DNA from: a virus
DNA length: 31,270 nucleotides
Strand: one strand, 5' to 3'
IMG/VR virus record: IMGVR_UViG_3300020195_000118
Coordinates: 1 to 31,270 of that record
Below the pieces are notes generated by a model, which did no database searches, was not told the origin of the DNA, and was given only the letters and a program-made list of their open reading frames with translations. A program made the translations under genes and the position numbers. Below are positions 21,302-29,297 of this stretch, one piece after another (positions within the stretch are counted from its first letter, which is position 1; every line of letters starts with the position of its first letter).

Positions 21302-22168
21302 TTATGACCTCGTGTTATTAGTCTTATTGAGTGGGTTCTTTTCTCTAGGCCAATTTGGAATACTTATTGACCCAGCATCCTCTAGCCATAGCATTTGCAC
21401 GATAGCAGAGCCAGGTAGATACGTAGGTACTGAAGGTAGAGCTGCGTTGCCAGAAGCATTCGTATAGACCGTCCTGAACACTCTCGGAGTGGCGGCTACC
21501 ATGTAGTAAGGATAGGTCCAATAGACCACACTGAGAGGCTCTCCACGAGCTTTGGAAGTGTCCCAAGTAGGTCTGTTTTGTCCAACCCATTCAAGCATAC
21601 CGTCCTGGATGATAAAGTCTGAACCCTCTTCAAAGCGTACATTCTGGCCGTTTGCCATGTAATCGATACTTACAATCGGAAACTTAAGTCTCATGAGTCC
21701 AGCAGGCTTATACTCCACCATTTCGGTAATCATTACAGTCAGGCCGTTATTCACCAGGATGATGTCATTCGGACGCAGGTAGACTCTGGTACGCAGAGGG
21801 TCATCATAGTAGCCCGTATGCAAGATACTAGCCGAGTGCTTGCCGTACAGTCCTTGAGTGACAAATGTGTCTTCCCAGTTCTGATTGGTAGGGACTATAT
21901 AAAACGGTCTGGGGTCGTATAGGTTGTAGCCGTTGATGTCAGCGGACTGGCTCAGGTCTACCCCGCCTTCTATCGTTGTTCTGTTTGGATTAAGAGCGTG
22001 ACGCCAATGAATTGCTGGCATGCCCTTAGTCTTGATTTCTGATTCGTGAGCGTCTGTGCTAAAAATCCCAGCAGGGGCGATTGGGCCAAGCGGATGCAAT
22101 CCCGCTGATATCTGTGGCTGGTCGGTCGGTAATTTTAGACCCGTTAATGAATGTGGTGGCTTAGACAT
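21302..22168 (-). CDS. virion structural protein, neck-type (putative)
   Basis: A 288-residue protein, the first of the minus-strand virion block. Its N-terminus is Pro-rich, followed by beta strands with many aromatics (DPRPFYIVPTNQNWEDTF, VYLRPNDIILVNNG, LSVVYWTYPYYMVA). It has no membrane segment. It is probably a head-tail connector or collar component, by position. GAGGTAACG precedes the ATG. No convincing minus-strand promoter is visible in the 172-bp divergent gap upstream. Confidence 0.6.
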   Translation of the reverse strand: MSKPPHSLTGLKLPTDQPQISAGLHPLGPIAPAGIFSTDAHESEIKTKGMPAIHWRHALNPNRTTIEGGVDLSQSADINGYNLYDPRPFYIVPTNQNWEDTFVTQGLYGKHSASILHTGYYDDPLRTRVYLRPNDIILVNNGLTVMITEMVEYKPAGLMRLKFPIVSIDYMANGQNVRFEEGSDFIIQDGMLEWVGQNRPTWDTSKARGEPLSVVYWTYPYYMVAATPRVFRTVYTNASGNAALPSVPTYLPGSAIVQMLWLEDAGSISIPNWPREKNPLNKTNNTRS

Positions 22169-22220
22169 TTATCGTTACCTCGTATAAGAACTATTTTCCC
22201 CGCAAACAGACACTGGTTGC

Positions 22221-22249
22221 TTGTCGATTTAGGCAAACTCGGGCATAAT
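22221..22249 (+). promoter_or_regulatory. sigma70-like promoter for the plus-strand virion block
   Basis: TTGTCG (22221-22226), 17-nt spacer, CATAAT (22244-22249). It lies in the divergent gap 22169-22340, about 90 bp upstream of the first plus-strand gene. The -35 matches the TTGTC type at 3289 and 3345. Confidence 0.6.
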
Positions 22250-22340
22250 AAGAATATCCTTACGAACACCTTAGAACTAAGTACATGTTATTAGAGTGAT
22301 CAAGGGCAGAGAGCCGCATTCGTTACCGCAATATTAGAGA

Positions 22341-22979
22341 ATGGGAGCTGAACTACTAATGGAGGCCCTACCTGTGAGCCATAAAGCTGACCGATATGAA
22401 CTGTTCCTTGTTCACCACAATCTTTTATACCCCGACACCCCTAGAGTTTTCATCGCCAAGATGAGTAAAGCCAGTAAGGTCCTCTGGGCGTACGAGATAG
22501 ACGAAATAGAAGAGCGTATTCTCAATACTGAGTTTCTCCAAGAAGAAGCGGAATTCTTTGGCGTAATCACGAGATTCGAAGAAAACGTAGCGACCATAGA
22601 AGTAGAAGGCCACTCTAAAGACTTCGACTTCCCGCCTAAGCTTGGCTGGTCTCTCGAGACTCTGATGACTAGTACCAGGGGCCTGTCTACTCATAATGGT
22701 GTGGTCCATATACTGAAGCCAATCACTAGAGACAAGTACGCAGAAGATGAAAAGTGTGTTCAATCTGAAAAGGACCACATTGCTCGTCTAGCTGGCGCTC
22801 ATTTCAAAGAAATAGAGAAACGTGCTCCTCCTTCTGCTCCAACCAAGGAAAAGAACAACTGGACTCCTGTAACTAGAGACACTTCTTACGAAGAAAAGGA
22901 AAAGGAACCATCTTACGACTCAGAACGTGTGCACAGAAACAAGTCTAAAAAGAAGATGAGTAGTGGCGGACGTAAATGA
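22341..22979 (+). CDS. hypothetical protein with basic disordered tail
   Basis: A 212-residue protein that I do not recognise. A folded alpha/beta part (about 1-135) is followed by a Glu/Lys/Ser-rich disordered tail ending KKKMSSGGRK. ATG 22341 has a poor ribosome site; ATG 22359, with GGGAG 10-11 nt upstream, is an alternative start and would remove six residues. The stop overlaps the next gene by ATGA. As first gene of the head-protease operon it could be a scaffold or assembly factor; this is inference only. Confidence 0.6.
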   Translation: MGAELLMEALPVSHKADRYELFLVHHNLLYPDTPRVFIAKMSKASKVLWAYEIDEIEERILNTEFLQEEAEFFGVITRFEENVATIEVEGHSKDFDFPPKLGWSLETLMTSTRGLSTHNGVVHILKPITRDKYAEDEKCVQSEKDHIARLAGAHFKEIEKRAPPSAPTKEKNNWTPVTRDTSYEEKEKEPSYDSERVHRNKSKKKMSSGGRK

Positions 22980-23473
22980 GTTATTCCAAAACAGCGGAAA
23001 ACATTGTTGGCGCTATCATCAAGGAAATTCAAACCGCAGGCCATACCCTGGTTATTGACGACCTTATTGAGCAAGGTGTTACGGGGTCCCTGTTGAACGA
23101 GGTAATGAAGCTTCTAGACAGAACTAACCTAGTCATCGATACCCAATACCCAGAATACTTTGAAGAGCTGGTGGAGAAAAACGTTAAAAGATGTCAGCAG
23201 GAGCTTCTTTCTGACATACAGGCTAAGACTTTGGCAGAACTTGCTATGCTCACAAACAAAGGTGCAACCTTGATTGGGCTCTTTTATGATCGTCAATGGG
23301 AACAAAGGTTGGTGGAAGCCGACTCAGGGCGTTGTGTGGTCAGTAAAAGGTTCTCTGAGTCAGCTAAACAGCTATTCTCATTCGCCTCAGAAGGCAGAGA
23401 CACCATATGCGAGCTGGATGGTGAGATTGTAGGGGTAGACAGGTCTGGCATCAGCATAGACAACATTAACTAA
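22976..23473 (+). CDS. hypothetical helical protein
   Basis: A 165-residue protein that I do not recognise. It is helical through about residue 95 (IIKEIQTAGHTLVIDDLIEQ.., LVEKNVKRCQQELLSDIQ), then a beta-rich end with VVSKRFSESAKQLFSF and a closing DRSGISIDNIN. No catalytic motif is evident. It is translationally coupled to the previous gene and followed by a promoter before the prohead protease. Confidence 0.65.
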   Translation: MSYSKTAENIVGAIIKEIQTAGHTLVIDDLIEQGVTGSLLNEVMKLLDRTNLVIDTQYPEYFEELVEKNVKRCQQELLSDIQAKTLAELAMLTNKGATLIGLFYDRQWEQRLVEADSGRCVVSKRFSESAKQLFSFASEGRDTICELDGEIVGVDRSGISIDNIN

Positions 23474-23495
23474 TTGGCTCATAAGCAGATATAAT
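23466..23495 (+). promoter_or_regulatory. promoter upstream of the prohead protease
   Basis: A perfect TATAAT (23490-23495) in the 53-bp gap before the protease gene, with TTAACT 18 nt upstream as a weak -35 overlapping the previous stop. Confidence 0.5.
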
Positions 23496-23526
23496 CGTCC
23501 GGAAGCCCTAATTCGGAGATTATATC

Positions 23527-24288
23527 ATGCAAATTTATGGCATTGGAGCCACGGAAAGTCTAGACCGCACAGGAGAACGCATTAGTCTCCAAGGTATGGA
23601 CATTTCTGAGATCAAGCTCTTTAATGACGAACACGAAAGTAACACGTTCTTCCAAATTCTTGGCAGAATTCACCTCTCTAAAAAGATTTTCAGCCAGAAA
23701 GACTGTGACGACCAGTATCAGCTAAAATGCTGGAACCTCGTTCAGAAGCCTTTCTTATACGTATTCGGTGAACTAGCTGGACCAGAGCATCCTAATGCAG
23801 CGGCGGCCGGTGCTCTTATCAGATATAGCGTCAAACATCCTCAGTATCCAGTCGGCCTCTCCGTAGAAGGCGGAACTGTCCGGAAAAACGGTAACGTATT
23901 AGAAGAGACTAAGGTCATGAACATCTCTCTTACGGTAAAACCTGCCAACACTGAGTGTCGAGTCTTTCCTGTAATGGACTTGAATAAGTCTTTTGGCACC
24001 CCAGAACTCCCAGAAAAGTATAAAAACGTCATAGGCCGTAAACAATTTAGGAACAAGCCTACTAATCATCAGATCTTGCTCGCTAAGTCTGAATTAGCGA
24101 CTGATCTGAAGGAACTGGCTACTTTACCAGAGCCTGAGATTAAGGGAGCGACTATAATCAGATGCTGGAACTGTGGCTGTGGCAAACTCTTCATGAAGAG
24201 CAGACTGCCGAACCGTTGCGTCGCCTGTAGTGAAGCGTTTACTATGAGTGATATATATAAAGCCAGGATTCAGACTCCACAATATTAA
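23527..24288 (+). CDS. prohead protease with C-terminal zinc ribbon
   Basis: A 253-residue protein. The first 150 residues follow the phage prohead protease pattern: GATESLDRTGERI at the start, H36 in FNDEHES, QKPFLYVFGEL, EHPNAAAAG and the serine motif PVGLSVEGG (S112), then MNISLTVKPAN. H36 and S112 are the likely catalytic pair. Such enzymes cleave scaffold and capsid proteins during head maturation. Residues 211-240 add CWNC-GC and, 14 residues later, CVAC, a clear zinc ribbon that I do not expect in this family. The linker (150-210) is Lys-rich. It has its own TATAAT promoter. Confidence 0.75.
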   Translation: MQIYGIGATESLDRTGERISLQGMDISEIKLFNDEHESNTFFQILGRIHLSKKIFSQKDCDDQYQLKCWNLVQKPFLYVFGELAGPEHPNAAAAGALIRYSVKHPQYPVGLSVEGGTVRKNGNVLEETKVMNISLTVKPANTECRVFPVMDLNKSFGTPELPEKYKNVIGRKQFRNKPTNHQILLAKSELATDLKELATLPEPEIKGATIIRCWNCGCGKLFMKSRLPNRCVACSEAFTMSDIYKARIQTPQY

Positions 24289-24300
24289 GGGAACGCTTCA

Positions 24301-24666
24301 ATGATGAAACTTTTTAAAGGCAATAGCACGAATATCCGTTCTCAGTATGCCGAGCGCACCGGAACCGAGCTGGCATCAGCTGCAAATGCGTCTACAGCAG
24401 TGAGATTAATCGTATTGAATCAGTCTTCACACGCTTTTAACCTAGACAACGGCCTGAACGTTGAAATCCAGCTACTGGTTGTGAATCCAGAAGACACGAC
24501 AAAGACTAAGGTGCCGTGGCTCGCTCTTGGAGCAAGTAAGAACCTAAATTTAGAGCTTTTTCACTTAAATATGCAGCTTGAAGCTGGGCTTGAAATCTGG
24601 GCCTACTATCCAGGCGGCGTTGCACCGACTACGACTCTGAAATTAAGAATGTTCACCTGGGGTTAA
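24301..24666 (+). CDS. small beta-rich virion protein (putative)
   Basis: A 121-residue protein. Beta strands such as VRLIVLNQSSHAFNL and VEIQLLVVNPE and an aromatic C-terminus (IWAYYPGG..LRMFTWG) suggest a jelly-roll or fibre-like fold. It lies 12 nt after the prohead protease. It may be a head decoration or fibre-base protein; family not recognised. Confidence 0.55.
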   Translation: MMKLFKGNSTNIRSQYAERTGTELASAANASTAVRLIVLNQSSHAFNLDNGLNVEIQLLVVNPEDTTKTKVPWLALGASKNLNLELFHLNMQLEAGLEIWAYYPGGVAPTTTLKLRMFTWG

Positions 24667-24702
24667 TGCTAGACCGCACTTGCGAAAAGGAGGAGACAGA
24701 CT

Positions 24703-25416
24703 ATGTCACTCGTTGGCGGTACTGGTCAGCCGAACATTGATTTTTATGGCGTCCAATATCAGGGCAATATCTCTGCGTCTGGCTTCATTGTTCAGCTGAA
24801 TAACGAAGGCACCGGCAGTTTACGTATTCAAACCGTAGGAGCTGGAGCAAGCAATCAGGTATTAGCTGAAGGCACTCTAGACGGCTTGAACTGGACAAGT
24901 TTGGGCGTTGTCGTCGGTAGCGATCTTGCTCTGATAGACACACAATCATATGAATACATCAAATTGTCGTGTTCGGTATATGGTGGTACCCCATTTACGC
25001 TCTATTGGAAGGGCAACCCTTCAGTTCCTCCTGCTAGCCTCAATCTTTCTGGCACCGGGCTGGCTACATCGGTTAACCAGTCAACTCAGATTGCTAGCCT
25101 TAATGAGATAGAGGCAAATACAGGCTCTTTAGTGGCAGTGAATCCCCTGATTACGGGAGTTTCGCTGACTTCTAGTGCTTCTGTTTATACGCACGTCCTG
25201 CCGATAAATACTGTTAGATTTTTGATAAGAATTCGTAGCGGAGAGGCTTCTTTTAAGATGAGCTTCGCCTTGGGCGGCATAGGGAGCGGGAGTTTCCTTA
25301 CCGTTAATAGAGGGTGTGTCTTCACGGAAGAGAACTTGATGCTTGCTTCTACTCTTACACTTTATATGCAATCTAACAAAGATAACCAAGTAGCAGAGAT
25401 ACTGTCTTGGACTTAA
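24703..25416 (+). CDS. beta-rich virion surface protein (putative)
   Basis: A 237-residue protein. Residues 1-105 read as a beta sandwich (SASGFIVQLNNEGTGSLRI, LDGLNWTSLGVVVG), a pattern common in phage surface proteins that contact ligands. A Ser/Asn linker leads to a second beta domain (VRFLIRIRSGEASFKMSF). It has a strong site, AAGGAGGAG, before the ATG. Likely a decoration or fibre component. Confidence 0.55.
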   Translation: MSLVGGTGQPNIDFYGVQYQGNISASGFIVQLNNEGTGSLRIQTVGAGASNQVLAEGTLDGLNWTSLGVVVGSDLALIDTQSYEYIKLSCSVYGGTPFTLYWKGNPSVPPASLNLSGTGLATSVNQSTQIASLNEIEANTGSLVAVNPLITGVSLTSSASVYTHVLPINTVRFLIRIRSGEASFKMSFALGGIGSGSFLTVNRGCVFTEENLMLASTLTLYMQSNKDNQVAEILSWT

Positions 25417-25466
25417 TCTTCATAGTAATCATCTAAAATAAAGCACTCCAATCTATTGTCCCTGTA

Positions 25467-25486
25467 GAATAGGACAGAACCTATTC
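25467..25486 (+). promoter_or_regulatory. 5'-leader hairpin before a virion gene
   Basis: GAATAGG (25467-25473) and CCTATTC (25480-25486) form a perfect 7-bp stem with a 6-nt loop, 5 nt before the AAGGAG site of the next gene. There is no U tract; an mRNA-stabilising or processing hairpin is more likely than a terminator. Confidence 0.5.
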
Positions 25487-25506
25487 CCACTAAGGAGACA
25501 TGCATA

Positions 25507-26499
25507 ATGCCTTTGATGAAAGACAAATTGATTTACGACCCAGCTGACGTTGCAGATAGCGACGAAGTAGGCGTGTACCTGAAAGATGGCGCTGGTACCG
25601 CCCTGACTTCCACTCTTAACGGTGCGAAGCAGTCTCTAGACGTTCACATTTCTGGCTCTGGCACCTTGAGTGTAGACCCTGCAACGGCTGCAAGCTGGGG
25701 CATCCACGCTGAAGATAGCGCCCATGCTTCTGGTGCGCTCGGCTCTTTGGGCTTAGCTGTCCGTAACGACGCTGGCTCTGTATTAGCAGGAACCGACGGC
25801 GACTACATTCCTTTGAGTACCGACTCTACTGGTGCGCTCCGCGTTGCCATTCAGTCCAGCTCGAGCTTCGACTTCGCTGAAGATAGTGCTCATGCTTCTG
25901 CTGACATTGGTGCGTTTGTTTTGGCGGTACGCCAGGACACCCTCGCTGCTTCGACAGACGCTGACGGCGACTATGCTGCGTTTAAGGTAGACGCTAACGG
26001 ACGTTTGTATAGCACCTCGATCGTTACCAACACTGTAACCGTCGACATCGGCGCTCAGTCTGTTGGCGCTCTTGATGTTGAAGGCAACGTTGCTGATGAC
26101 GCTGTAGACTCCGGTAATCCTATCAAGATTGGCGCAGTTGCCGTCGGAGCTGCCTTGTCGGCTGTTTCTGCTGCCGGTGACAGAACTAACGCTGTTTCTG
26201 ACATGTATCGCCGTCTTTTGATCAACCAAGCCGCTAACCGTGCTGTTTCTTCGACTGTGACTGCCGTGACTGCTACTGCTGCTGTAATCGTTGCGACCAC
26301 CCTTGCCGGTCGTACTCGCGTGATCATCCAGAACACTTCTAGTGGTGCAGTGTACATCGGTGGCTCTGGCGTCTTAACGACGACTGGATTCACTATCGCT
26401 AAGGGTGCGTCCTTGGAACTCGAAGCAGGAGAGTTTGTGGCACTATACGTAATCGCTTCTGGCGCTAACGGCGATATCCGCGTATTAGAGCTCGCGTAA
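25507..26499 (+). CDS. repeat-containing fibre or decoration protein
   Basis: A 330-residue virion-type protein. Two copies of a unit beginning EDSAHASG (about residue 69) and EDSAHASA (about 125) each continue with a LAVRxD strand, a (A/G)xxDGDY turn and a DxxGxL strand, a repeat common in phage surface proteins. The C-terminal 90 residues (AGRTRVIIQNTSSGAVYIG, ending DIRVLELA) form a beta domain also found in the gene ending at 27209. Codon use is unusually rich in GCT and GGC, AAGGAG precedes the ATG, and an own terminator follows, all fitting an abundant product. I would not call it the major capsid protein. Confidence 0.6.
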   Translation: MPLMKDKLIYDPADVADSDEVGVYLKDGAGTALTSTLNGAKQSLDVHISGSGTLSVDPATAASWGIHAEDSAHASGALGSLGLAVRNDAGSVLAGTDGDYIPLSTDSTGALRVAIQSSSSFDFAEDSAHASADIGAFVLAVRQDTLAASTDADGDYAAFKVDANGRLYSTSIVTNTVTVDIGAQSVGALDVEGNVADDAVDSGNPIKIGAVAVGAALSAVSAAGDRTNAVSDMYRRLLINQAANRAVSSTVTAVTATAAVIVATTLAGRTRVIIQNTSSGAVYIGGSGVLTTTGFTIAKGASLELEAGEFVALYVIASGANGDIRVLELA

Positions 26500-26522
26500 G
26501 CCTTTTGCTCTGATAAAATTAA

Positions 26523-26551
26523 GGAGAACCGCCAGGGTTCTCCTTTTTTTT
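26523..26551 (+). terminator. strong intrinsic terminator
   Basis: GGAGAACC (26523-26530), loop GCCAG and GGTTCTCC (26536-26543) are followed by eight Ts. It lies 23 bp after the stop of the gene 25507-26499. Confidence 0.92.
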
Positions 26552-26566
26552 ATTTGGAGCGATACA

Positions 26567-26809
26567 ATGGAATTCACTAACAAAGACGTAAGCCAAATCC
26601 AGAACCTAATCACAGCCTTTAAAAGAGCTAAAATGGAGCTCGAAGGCGTAGAAGTAATTGCCATGGCAGAAGCTTATCGCTGGCTAAGCAACTTGCTCAA
26701 GACTGCCGAAGCAGAAGCCGCGGCACCAGCTACTCAGGCTGTTCCAGCGACTGCGCCAGAACCTGTAGCCGCTACTCGGCCCACAAGGAGCTCTAGAAGG
26801 AGAAGCTAA
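26567..26809 (+). CDS. small protein with Ala/Pro-rich tail
   Basis: An 80-residue protein. A helical first half (SQIQNLITAFKRAKMELEGVEV, AYRWLSNLLKTAE) is followed by an Ala/Pro/Thr-rich linker ending in RSSRRRS. It may be a small capsid-associated protein. Its stop overlaps an ATG (TAATG, 26807-26811) that carries a perfect AAGGAG site, so the next gene was probably translationally coupled to it. Confidence 0.6.
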   Translation: MEFTNKDVSQIQNLITAFKRAKMELEGVEVIAMAEAYRWLSNLLKTAEAEAAAPATQAVPATAPEPVAATRPTRSSRRRS

Positions 26810-26897
26810 TGCCTTTTTCGACTCCAATGCCACAGACAGTAACGATAACACTGTCATAGTCATAGCGGACACAACTACTCCCGCCAATAAGGCAAAA

Positions 26898-27209
26898 GTG
26901 AGTTCTAATAGTGATCTGGCAGTCTCTGACGTGCTAGACACAGCTGGAGTCAATGGAGCTATCACTGTAGGTACTTCTGCAGCGGCTGCTAGAGTCGGGG
27001 GAAGCAATCACGCAAACCGTAAAACTCTATCCATTCTGAATAACGGTACGGTCACGATGTATTGGGGCTTTAGCGCCGCCGTCACTACAACTTCGGGGAT
27101 GCCTATCTTCAAGGGACAGGAAGCTGTCTGGGAAGTAGGGCCAAATATCACCATTTGGCTGATTTCGAGCGCTGCCAGCCAGAACGTTAGAGTGGTGGAA
27201 GCCTCATGA
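26898..27209 (+). CDS. fibre/decoration protein, probably 5'-disrupted
   Basis: 103 residues from GTG 26898. A beta domain (RKTLSILNNGTVTMYWG.., SQNVRVVEAS) matches the C-terminal domain of the gene 25507-26499. The frame is open and protein-like upstream from 26811 (AFFDSNATDSNDNTVIVIAD), but it has no start codon there. The strong start, ATG 26809 with AAGGAG, is in the neighbouring frame and stops after 16 codons. One more T in the run at 26813-26817 would join them as MPFFDSN... TAAGG before GTG 26898 gives a possible internal start. Its end overlaps the next gene by ATGA. Confidence 0.6.
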   Translation: MSSNSDLAVSDVLDTAGVNGAITVGTSAAAARVGGSNHANRKTLSILNNGTVTMYWGFSAAVTTTSGMPIFKGQEAVWEVGPNITIWLISSAASQNVRVVEAS

Positions 27210-27688
27210 TAGGTAAAGTCAAACATTGGGTCAGCGCCGTAGCAAGGTCTATCTTTTATGACAACTCAGTCAGTGGATTAATATCAACCAATGCTCAGGA
27301 CGCCATTGACGAACTTAATACGACGGCAGCCGTATCTGCTTCACCAGGTTTCACATGGGGGAGGTCTGGTAACTCTACAGCAGGAGCGTATCTGCAAAAC
27401 GACACCGTGCCGAGTAACGTCTCTGGCCGTATCGTTCCGTTATCCTCTGGTAACATCACAAATGTTTTCATTGCTTGTGACGTTACCGCAACATTTTCTA
27501 TTAAGATACAAAAGAGATCTGGAGCAAGCTTCGTAGATCTCACGACAGTCACGATTACTGCTGCGAGGACCGGGACCTTTACGGTGACCGGAGTGCCTGT
27601 GGTACTCAACGACGAAATAGCTGTCCAAGTCAGTTCGGGTTCTGCTCAAAACGTAGTGGTCGGTATAGTGATAAAGGGTTCGTTATGA
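27206..27688 (+). CDS. virion fibre-like protein
   Basis: A 160-residue protein. IFYDNSVSGLISTNAQDAIDEL near the N-terminus is a motif commonly seen in phage tail-fibre and head-fibre proteins, forming a short coiled segment. The rest is a beta domain (FSIKIQKRSGASFVDLTTV, LNDEIAVQVSSGS). It overlaps genes on both sides by ATGA. Confidence 0.6.
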   Translation: MIGKVKHWVSAVARSIFYDNSVSGLISTNAQDAIDELNTTAAVSASPGFTWGRSGNSTAGAYLQNDTVPSNVSGRIVPLSSGNITNVFIACDVTATFSIKIQKRSGASFVDLTTVTITAARTGTFTVTGVPVVLNDEIAVQVSSGSAQNVVVGIVIKGSL

Positions 27689-28062
27689 GCTTACAGTTAA
27701 AGAACGCAACGGTGTCGAACGTCTTTATACGAGATGTTGGTCTGACATTGATAGCAAGTTCCACGTATACCATTGGATTGCAGGAATACGCCATTTGGGC
27801 TGGCTCTGATGATGTGGAACCTTATCTTACAGACGGTTCGCTGACTGTGGTGTTCGAAGGCTCGGAATTACCGTATCTTGATGGATTAGATGTATTACGC
27901 TATATGCGAGCGGGTTGGCAGAATTACGGCATGCATCAAGTGCGAGATTTAATCCCAGAAAACCGTAAGTTATTGGTCCCAGCGGACCGTCAATTCTTGG
28001 TGTTAGACGCCTTGACCATAGAAGGTGAAGTAGAAATCATAGGAACATTAGGAGTCCTGTAA
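27685..28062 (+). CDS. small virion protein (putative)
   Basis: A 125-residue protein. It opens with VSNVFIRDVGLTLIA, then IWAGSDDVEPYLTDGSLTVV, a pattern I have seen in phage structural clusters without known function. The C-terminus has short hydrophobic beta strands. It overlaps the preceding gene by ATGA and abuts the following one. Confidence 0.55.
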   Translation: MSLQLKNATVSNVFIRDVGLTLIASSTYTIGLQEYAIWAGSDDVEPYLTDGSLTVVFEGSELPYLDGLDVLRYMRAGWQNYGMHQVRDLIPENRKLLVPADRQFLVLDALTIEGEVEIIGTLGVL

Positions 28063-28638
28063 ATGGCTAAGATTATATTAAACAAGTCGGTCAGCGCTCC
28101 AGACGCACCATCAACGAACAAGATCTGTCTTTATCCTGTAGGTAACGACATCTTCTTAAAACGCGAGGATGGCTCTACGGTCAAACTCAATATAGACGGC
28201 AATACCACTACAAATCTAGCAGAAGGTAGCAATCTATACCATACGAACGCAAGAGTAGATGCTCGCATTGCTGCAATCAGCAAGACACAACAAGAAGTGA
28301 ACTCGACGGACACCTCAACTACGACTAGTTCTTCATTAGTGGACATGAACTCCATGACTCTAACGGCGACAGCCGCTGGCACAGCTTTGATTATGTTCGG
28401 AGCTTCAGTGACGAGCTCCCATTCCAACCGCGATATTACGATTAGTATCAGTGTCGCAGGCTCCCCGATTACGTCCACTCGACGTTATACTCGAATTGCC
28501 TCCGAAAGTACCGCACAGACCATGAGCGTCCATACTGTCCGTACCTTAGCGGTGAATGATATCGTCAAGATTCAATGGTCGGTATCTGGAAGTACAGGCT
28601 CGGTGTACGAACGAACACTTTCCATAATCTACTTATAA
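28063..28638 (+). CDS. fibre-like protein with LAEGSNLYHTNARVDAR motif
   Basis: A 191-residue protein. Residues 49-70 contain LAEGSNLYHTNARVDAR, a widespread tail-fibre linker motif that forms trimeric coiled segments. Before it is a short beta domain (DIFLKREDGSTVKLN). After it is a Ser/Thr-rich beta domain (LTATAAGTALIMFGASVTSS to ERTLSIIYL), possibly a TNF-like or adhesin tip. Likely a trimeric surface fibre; receptor unknown. Confidence 0.65.
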   Translation: MAKIILNKSVSAPDAPSTNKICLYPVGNDIFLKREDGSTVKLNIDGNTTTNLAEGSNLYHTNARVDARIAAISKTQQEVNSTDTSTTTSSSLVDMNSMTLTATAAGTALIMFGASVTSSHSNRDITISISVAGSPITSTRRYTRIASESTAQTMSVHTVRTLAVNDIVKIQWSVSGSTGSVYERTLSIIYL

Positions 28639-28647
28639 GAGGTTCTT

Positions 28648-29283
28648 ATGTCTCAATATAGTTTTGTCAAAGCTGCGAATACCGATCGACTTACACAAGA
28701 GATTCAACAAAGCTCTATCGTCACGGCCTTAGACTACATTTCTACGGTAGGGACAGCTTTGAGTGTATTCTTCAAGGCTGCGTTATCCGCGTCTGATGAG
28801 ATCACCTTGAGCGCCTTAGTCAGTTCTCACGTCGATGCTCCATTGATTTTTACTGTCCCACCACAGGACGTAGTAATTACCGGGGATAAGCCATTTAGAG
28901 ATACGTCAGGCTTCAGGGCTCGCTTCAAGGGATATAGCGGAGTTGCAACAAAAACTACCACAACGAATATCGACTTCCAAATACCCGCCGAACGCTACAT
29001 CAACGGAGCAACCATACAGGTCGTGAATCAAGTCATGGGAGACTACTTCTCCTTCCAGATAGTTGACATCGCCGGTCTTTATTCTACAGCTGGGACCGTG
29101 TTAGACATGTTCGCCGAACGCTGGTACTTAGATCCATTAAGGTGTAATCAGGGTGAAGTTGTGGCAGAATATCCTGCTCGTATTTATCCAGGACTATACA
29201 TCAGAATCATATATGTTTCAGTAGGGACAGTGACAGATCCGATTATTAATCTGAATATGCGCCTGCACAGCAAAACTACTTAA
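28648..29283 (+). CDS. virion structural protein (putative)
   Basis: A 211-residue protein. The start (YSFVKAANTDRLTQEIQQSS, VFFKAALSASDEITLSALVSSH) is a recurring pattern in phage virion operons, with no function that I know. The C-terminal 120 residues are a beta domain with aromatics (RWYLDPLRCN, IYPGLYIRIIYV). GAGG precedes the ATG. It lies upstream of the hydrolase and the head-tail adaptor. Confidence 0.6.
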   Translation: MSQYSFVKAANTDRLTQEIQQSSIVTALDYISTVGTALSVFFKAALSASDEITLSALVSSHVDAPLIFTVPPQDVVITGDKPFRDTSGFRARFKGYSGVATKTTTTNIDFQIPAERYINGATIQVVNQVMGDYFSFQIVDIAGLYSTAGTVLDMFAERWYLDPLRCNQGEVVAEYPARIYPGLYIRIIYVSVGTVTDPIINLNMRLHSKTT

Positions 29284-29297
29284 GAGGCTTTTAATCT

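Noticed and set aside
25456-25484. TTGTC-type promoter before the gene at 25507
   Set aside because: TTGTCC at 25456 has no acceptable -10 at 16-18 nt (ACCTAT/CCTATT), and the site overlaps the leader hairpin.
26809-26859. Programmed -1 frameshift at the T run
   Set aside because: The codons CCT TTT TCG do not form a proper slippery heptamer and five Ts are short for slippage, so a missing base or mutation is the simpler reading.
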